A stretch of DNA of 8,767 bases, taken from contig CADBMQ010000104.1 of the NCBI GenBank assembly GCA_902795765.1, positions 1-8,767 on the forward strand. The letters are read 5' to 3'. Below are positions 6,183-8,767 of this stretch, one piece after another. The notes beneath the pieces were generated by a model that was not told the DNA's origin, ran no database searches, and was given only the letters and a program-made list of their open reading frames with translations. Made by a program: the position numbers and the translations under genes. The stretch's first letter is position 1, and each line of letters starts with the position of its first letter. The stretch comes from Oscillospiraceae bacterium (GTDB taxonomy: Bacteria > Bacillota > Clostridia > Oscillospirales > Acutalibacteraceae).

Positions 6183-7178
6183 ATGGCAGAAAATAATGAA
6201 AACAAAGGCTTCCTTGATGACTTTGAAGTTGATGAGGAAACCTTGCGTGAGGTAGAACTAGCATCCAAAAGAAAAAAGCCGAAAGACCGCTATCTACCAC
6301 CAAAAAAACCGACTTATTCGCAGGTTCATCGTTCAAAACTGCGTAGGTTAAAGGCTTTTGTCATAGTTTCGTGGGTGTTGCTCTTTGTGTTTATCGGATT
6401 CGGCGCTTATATGGTAATAAATCAGGTAAACAAAATCAAAGACGAAGCTCCGCTTATCTCGAACGGTCAAGTGGCATCGCAGACGGATAATGTTGTTTTG
6501 ATGTCGCTTGAAGACGATGTGACAGGAAGCTGGCGCCGCACATTTGTGCTTGTTAGATTTAATGGTAATGACGGCTCAACTTCGGTTTGCAGTTTGCCGA
6601 TGGGACTTAAATGTTCGGCAGGTAACCGAGAAGCAACTCTCGCAGACCACTATAAATATGGTGGCATCTTGCAGGTTAAAAGAGCGGTTTCCGACTCGGT
6701 TGGTATCGTGATTGATAAGTGCTTTGTTTCAAAATACTCCCAACTCGACAAGATTATGGAAAAAGTTGGTGCAGTTGAGTACGATGTTGAAAGCGATATG
6801 AACGAAACAAGCGAAAAAGGCGAAAAATTCTGCGACCTCAAAAAAGGCAAGCAGTCGCTCACATCTCATCAAATATACTCGTTCTTGACCTATCGCAACG
6901 GCACAATCGGGGAACAGTCGAAACGCAATTCAAAGTTGTTGTCGGCAGTTTTCAAAAAGTTCTATAATAACGATGTTAAAGAAAACATTGTCGGACTTTA
7001 TCAAAATCTCGTAAATGACATTGACACCGATATTTCAATGTCGGATATGAATAATTTTGTAAGTTGTTTTGATAAAATGATAAAGGGCGAAATTCACGAG
7101 TGCGCTATCAACACAGTTGGCGAAAAATCGGTACTCGACAGTGCTTCGATTGATGCTCTTGTTCAGAATTTCAAATAA
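6183..7178 (+). CDS. LytR-CpsA-Psr (LCP)-like membrane-anchored protein with altered active-site residues
   Basis: This 331-residue protein has a charged cytoplasmic N-terminus (1-56), one membrane helix (57-79) and an extracytoplasmic domain. LCP enzymes transfer lipid-linked glycopolymers such as teichoic acid or capsule to peptidoglycan. The LCP pattern is visible at TDNVVLMS (101-108), LADHYKYGG (153-161), GIVIDKCFVSKYSQLDKI (174-191), VGAVEYDV (195-202), KKGKQSLTSHQIYSFLTYR (220-238) and KRNSKLLSAVFKKF (247-260). Residues that bind the pyrophosphate lipid are changed: the usual PRD reads PMG (139-141), the paired Arg of YVRYR is half lost (T236, R238 kept), and the D..R..RQ stretch reads E244, K247, S250, K251. 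It is therefore either a divergent transferase or a non-enzymatic LCP fold. AAAGGA at 6167-6172 abuts the upstream stop, and the start lies 17 bp after it, so the two genes are cotranscribed and possibly translationally coupled. Confidence 0.8.
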   Translation: MAENNENKGFLDDFEVDEETLREVELASKRKKPKDRYLPPKKPTYSQVHRSKLRRLKAFVIVSWVLLFVFIGFGAYMVINQVNKIKDEAPLISNGQVASQTDNVVLMSLEDDVTGSWRRTFVLVRFNGNDGSTSVCSLPMGLKCSAGNREATLADHYKYGGILQVKRAVSDSVGIVIDKCFVSKYSQLDKIMEKVGAVEYDVESDMNETSEKGEKFCDLKKGKQSLTSHQIYSFLTYRNGTIGEQSKRNSKLLSAVFKKFYNNDVKENIVGLYQNLVNDIDTDISMSDMNNFVSCFDKMIKGEIHECAINTVGEKSVLDSASIDALVQNFK

Positions 7179-7186
7179 TAATTCAG

Positions 7187-7211
7187 GATAAATCCGCTTT
7201 GTGCGGTTATC
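7187..7211 (+). other. Intergenic hairpin between the LCP-like and Cys-rich genes
   Basis: GATAA-CCGC (7187-7191, 7194-7197) pairs with GCGGTTATC (7203-7211) with a two-base bulge and a TTTGT loop. No T-run follows, so it is not a standard terminator. It could be an RNA processing or stability element inside the transcript. Confidence 0.4.
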
Positions 7212-7229
7212 ATAATACTAATTTTATAT

Positions 7230-7235
7230 GGAGGG
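7230..7235 (+). promoter_or_regulatory. Ribosome binding site deciding the start of the Cys-rich protein
   Basis: GGAGGG lies 8 bases before ATG at 7244. A longer in-frame reading from 7199 would place this element inside the coding region, so the shorter start is preferred. The strong site suggests high expression. Confidence 0.9.
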
Positions 7236-7243
7236 CTTTTATT

Positions 7244-7504
7244 ATGGAAAAGAAAGCAAATTCGTTTGCGGTTATTATCGTAAGCATCATCGCAGCTGTA
7301 GCAGCAGGTATGGCAGCAATTTATTTCATCACTAATTACTTGAAAAAGAAAAATCAAGAAAAATATGACTTCGTTGATTGCTATGACACAGATTATTGTG
7401 ACGAGTGGTGCGACGATGATTGTTGCGAGTGCGACTGCGGTTGCGAGTGCGAAGAACAACCTGCTACCGAAACAGTTGAAGAAACTGCTGAGGACGCAGA
7501 ATAA
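7244..7504 (+). CDS. Small single-pass membrane protein with acidic, cysteine-rich tail
   Basis: I do not recognise a family. The protein has 86 residues: a short N-terminus (MEKKANSF), one Ala/Ile-rich membrane helix at about 8-30, a basic stretch (KKKNQEK, 34-40), then an acidic tail. Nine cysteines fall within 24 residues (C46, 52, 56, 60, 61, 63, 65, 67, 69), separated mainly by Asp/Glu, with CECDCGCEC at 61-69. The last 16 residues are Glu/Thr/Ala and lack Cys. The positive charges just after the helix favour a cytoplasmic tail, where the thiols would stay reduced and could bind metal or an Fe-S cluster; this is inferred, since MEKK at the other end weakens the topology call. It is the last gene before the terminator, 65 bp after the LCP-like gene, and ends in two in-frame TAA codons. 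A redox or metal partner for the upstream P1B-like protein is an attractive guess only. Confidence 0.88.
   Translation: MEKKANSFAVIIVSIIAAVAAGMAAIYFITNYLKKKNQEKYDFVDCYDTDYCDEWCDDDCCECDCGCECEEQPATETVEETAEDAE
7423..7452 (+). repeat. 12-bp direct repeat coding for the C-E-C core
   Basis: TTGCGAGTGCGA occurs at 7423-7434 and again at 7441-7452, exactly six codons apart in the same frame, each coding for a Cys-Glu-Cys unit. The cysteine tract may have grown by internal duplication. Confidence 0.7.
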
Positions 7505-7516
7505 TAACGTATAATT

Positions 7517-7555
7517 AAAAAAAGGGATTTTTAAAAAATCCCTTTTTTATTTTTG
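7517..7555 (+). terminator. Rho-independent terminator of the rlmB to Cys-rich unit
   Basis: AAAAAAGGGA and TCCCTTTTTT arms enclose a T5A6 loop that can also pair, followed by TATTTTT. The inverted A- and T-runs would let it work on both strands. It lies 12 bp past the Cys-rich stop. Confidence 0.88.
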
Positions 7556-7595
7556 CACAAAAAACACGCTTGAAGCGATAAACTTCAAGCGTGTT
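7556..7595 (-). terminator. Rho-independent terminator of the glycogen phosphorylase gene
   Basis: A 13-bp perfect stem (7563-7575 with 7583-7595, AACACGCTTGAAG / CTTCAAGCGTGTT) has a seven-base loop. On the minus strand a T-run follows (A-run at 7559-7564 on the plus strand). It begins 15 bp past the phosphorylase stop and sits back to back with the previous terminator. Confidence 0.92.
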
Positions 7596-7610
7596 AATTT
7601 TTTATAACTA

Positions 7611-8767
7611 TTATTTAATGTGCCAGATATTGAGAGCGTAATCTCTAATCGAGCGGTCGGAAGCGAACACACCGGCACTTGCAACATTGACAAGCGACAT
7701 CTTGTTCCACTTAGCACGATCTTCATACAAAGCAGTAGCCTTGTTTTGAGCATCGCAGTATGAGCGGAAGTCTTTGAGTGCCATATAAGTATCAACGTTC
7801 ATAAGTGTGTTAGCAACACTCGGAGCGTAAATCGGTGAAGAGCTGTTGCTGAGCATACCGAGAATGTCTTTCAAAAGTTGGTCGTTTTCAAAAACTTCAC
7901 GAGGATTATAGTGAGGTTTAAGAGCGTCAACTTCGTCAGATTCCATACCGAAGATGATAATGTTATCATCGCCTACTGCACGGTGAATTTCAACGTTAGC
8001 ACCGTCCTCTGTGCCAAGAGTAACTGCACCATTGATCATCAACTTCATATTACCTGTACCACTTGCCTCTGTACCTGCAAGAGAAATCTGCTCACTAATA
8101 TCAGCAGACGGCATAAGCAACTCTGCGAGAGATACACGATAATCTTCGAGGAAAACAACCTTCAAACGGCCCTTAACATCGGGATCACGGTCAATCATAT
8201 CAGCAATGTTGTTGATAAGTTTGATGATATCCTTTGCAAGGAAGTAACCCGGTGCAGCCTTTGCAGCGAAGAGATAAGTCTTCGGAGTGAAGTTGCCGTT
8301 TGGATTAGATTTAATTGTGAGATAGTCAGCGATAATGTGCATAGCATTCATGTGCTGACGTTTGTACTCGTGCAAACGTTTTGCCTGAACGTCAAACATA
8401 GTGTTCGGGTCGATAATCTGACCTTGTGTGCGTTTAACAAAATCGGCAAGACGCTGTTTGTTTTCAATCTTAATCTTCTCCAAACGTTCCAAAACTGCTG
8501 AATCGTTTTCGTAAGCCTTGAAGTCGATAAGGCGATTAGCGTTAGTCTTGTATTCAGTTCCGATAGTGTCATCGAGCAACTTTGTGAGTCCGGGGTTGGA
8601 CTGGCAGAGCCATCTTCTATGAGCAATACCGTTTGTAACGTTTGTGAATTTCTCGGGATAGAGTGAGAAGTAGTCGTTGAAAAGGCTGTCTTTAAGGATT
8701 TCCGAGTGAAGCTCGGATACACCGTTTACGCAGTGACCACCGATAACCGAAAGGTTAGCCATCTTAA
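7611..8767 (-). CDS. glgP: Glycogen/starch phosphorylase, C-terminal half (5' end outside window)
   Basis: This cytoplasmic PLP enzyme removes glucose-1-phosphate from the ends of glycogen or maltodextrin using phosphate. The frame is open to the right edge, and the ATG at 8762 is internal: the family also has an MA.L..VG.H.VNGV stretch in mid-protein. About 384 residues are visible, roughly half of a 750-850 residue enzyme. Numbering from that Met, conserved blocks are HCVNGVSELHSEILK (10-24), FTNVTNGIAHRRWL (39-52), QAKRLHEYKRQ (126-136), LFAAKAAPGYFLAK (164-177), VVFLEDYRVSLAE (202-214) and EASGTGNMKLMINGA (232-246), where K240 (codon 8043-8045) is the PLP-binding lysine. The end SIRDYALNIWHIK is also typical. 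All visible signatures are intact. It has its own terminator and converges on the rlmB unit. It points to internal glycogen storage or use of imported maltodextrins. Confidence 0.95.
   Translation of the reverse strand, partial: KMANLSVIGGHCVNGVSELHSEILKDSLFNDYFSLYPEKFTNVTNGIAHRRWLCQSNPGLTKLLDDTIGTEYKTNANRLIDFKAYENDSAVLERLEKIKIENKQRLADFVKRTQGQIIDPNTMFDVQAKRLHEYKRQHMNAMHIIADYLTIKSNPNGNFTPKTYLFAAKAAPGYFLAKDIIKLINNIADMIDRDPDVKGRLKVVFLEDYRVSLAELLMPSADISEQISLAGTEASGTGNMKLMINGAVTLGTEDGANVEIHRAVGDDNIIIFGMESDEVDALKPHYNPREVFENDQLLKDILGMLSNSSSPIYAPSVANTLMNVDTYMALKDFRSYCDAQNKATALYEDRAKWNKMSLVNVASAGVFASDRSIRDYALNIWHIK

Noticed and set aside
7199..7243. N-terminal extension of the Cys-rich protein starting at 7199
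   Set aside because: GGAGGG at 7230-7235 is ideally placed for the ATG at 7244, and the extension would translate through the intergenic hairpin.
7878..8501. Plus-strand 207-codon frame inside the phosphorylase region
   Set aside because: Shadow of glycogen phosphorylase, whose conserved motifs lie on the minus strand.
8760..8762. ATG near the right edge as the start of glycogen phosphorylase
   Set aside because: The following residues match the middle of the family, the frame continues to the window edge, and half the usual length would be missing.

Overview
The window most likely comes from an anaerobic Firmicute of the Ruminococcus/Oscillospiraceae type, probably from a gut or rumen. This is inferred from a cellulosome-style dockerin behind a Thr/Lys linker, a rubredoxin-first rubrerythrin typical of clostridia, strong GGAGG-type ribosome binding sites, AT-rich intergenic DNA and a glycogen phosphorylase. 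No rRNA, tRNA, transposase, integrase or CRISPR array is visible, and no stretch over 300 bases lacks a gene.

Layout: (1) 2-589, + strand: 3' end of a secreted dockerin protein, cut by the window edge, ending at a terminator. (2) 718-1260, - strand: reverse rubrerythrin with its own promoter and terminator. (3) 1261-1487: AT-rich divergent promoter region holding two near-identical 17-bp direct repeats 21 bp apart. (4) 1488-2789, + strand: secreted coiled-coil M23 peptidase of the PcsB/EnvC type, followed by a strong terminator. (5) 2936-7504, + strand: a probable four-gene transcription unit of an rlmB-like 2'-O-methyltransferase, an 824-residue eight-helix membrane protein, a LytR-CpsA-Psr-like membrane protein and a small cysteine-rich membrane protein, ending at a terminator. 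(6) 7611-8767, - strand: C-terminal half of glycogen phosphorylase, convergent with unit 5.

The most interesting part is unit 5. The 824-residue protein keeps the eight-helix plan and the P/N-domain sequence pattern of P1B (heavy-metal) P-type ATPases. It has lost the DKTGT phosphorylation site, the TGE loop, the CPC metal site, the HP pair and GDGxND, and it carries a ~270-residue charged cytoplasmic N-terminus. The next gene is an LCP homologue that also lacks several signature Arg/Asp residues of the active site. The last gene has nine cysteines within 24 residues behind one membrane helix. I infer that two catalytically degenerate membrane enzymes and a possible metal- or redox-binding anchor protein form one envelope module. 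What the module does cannot be read from the sequence.
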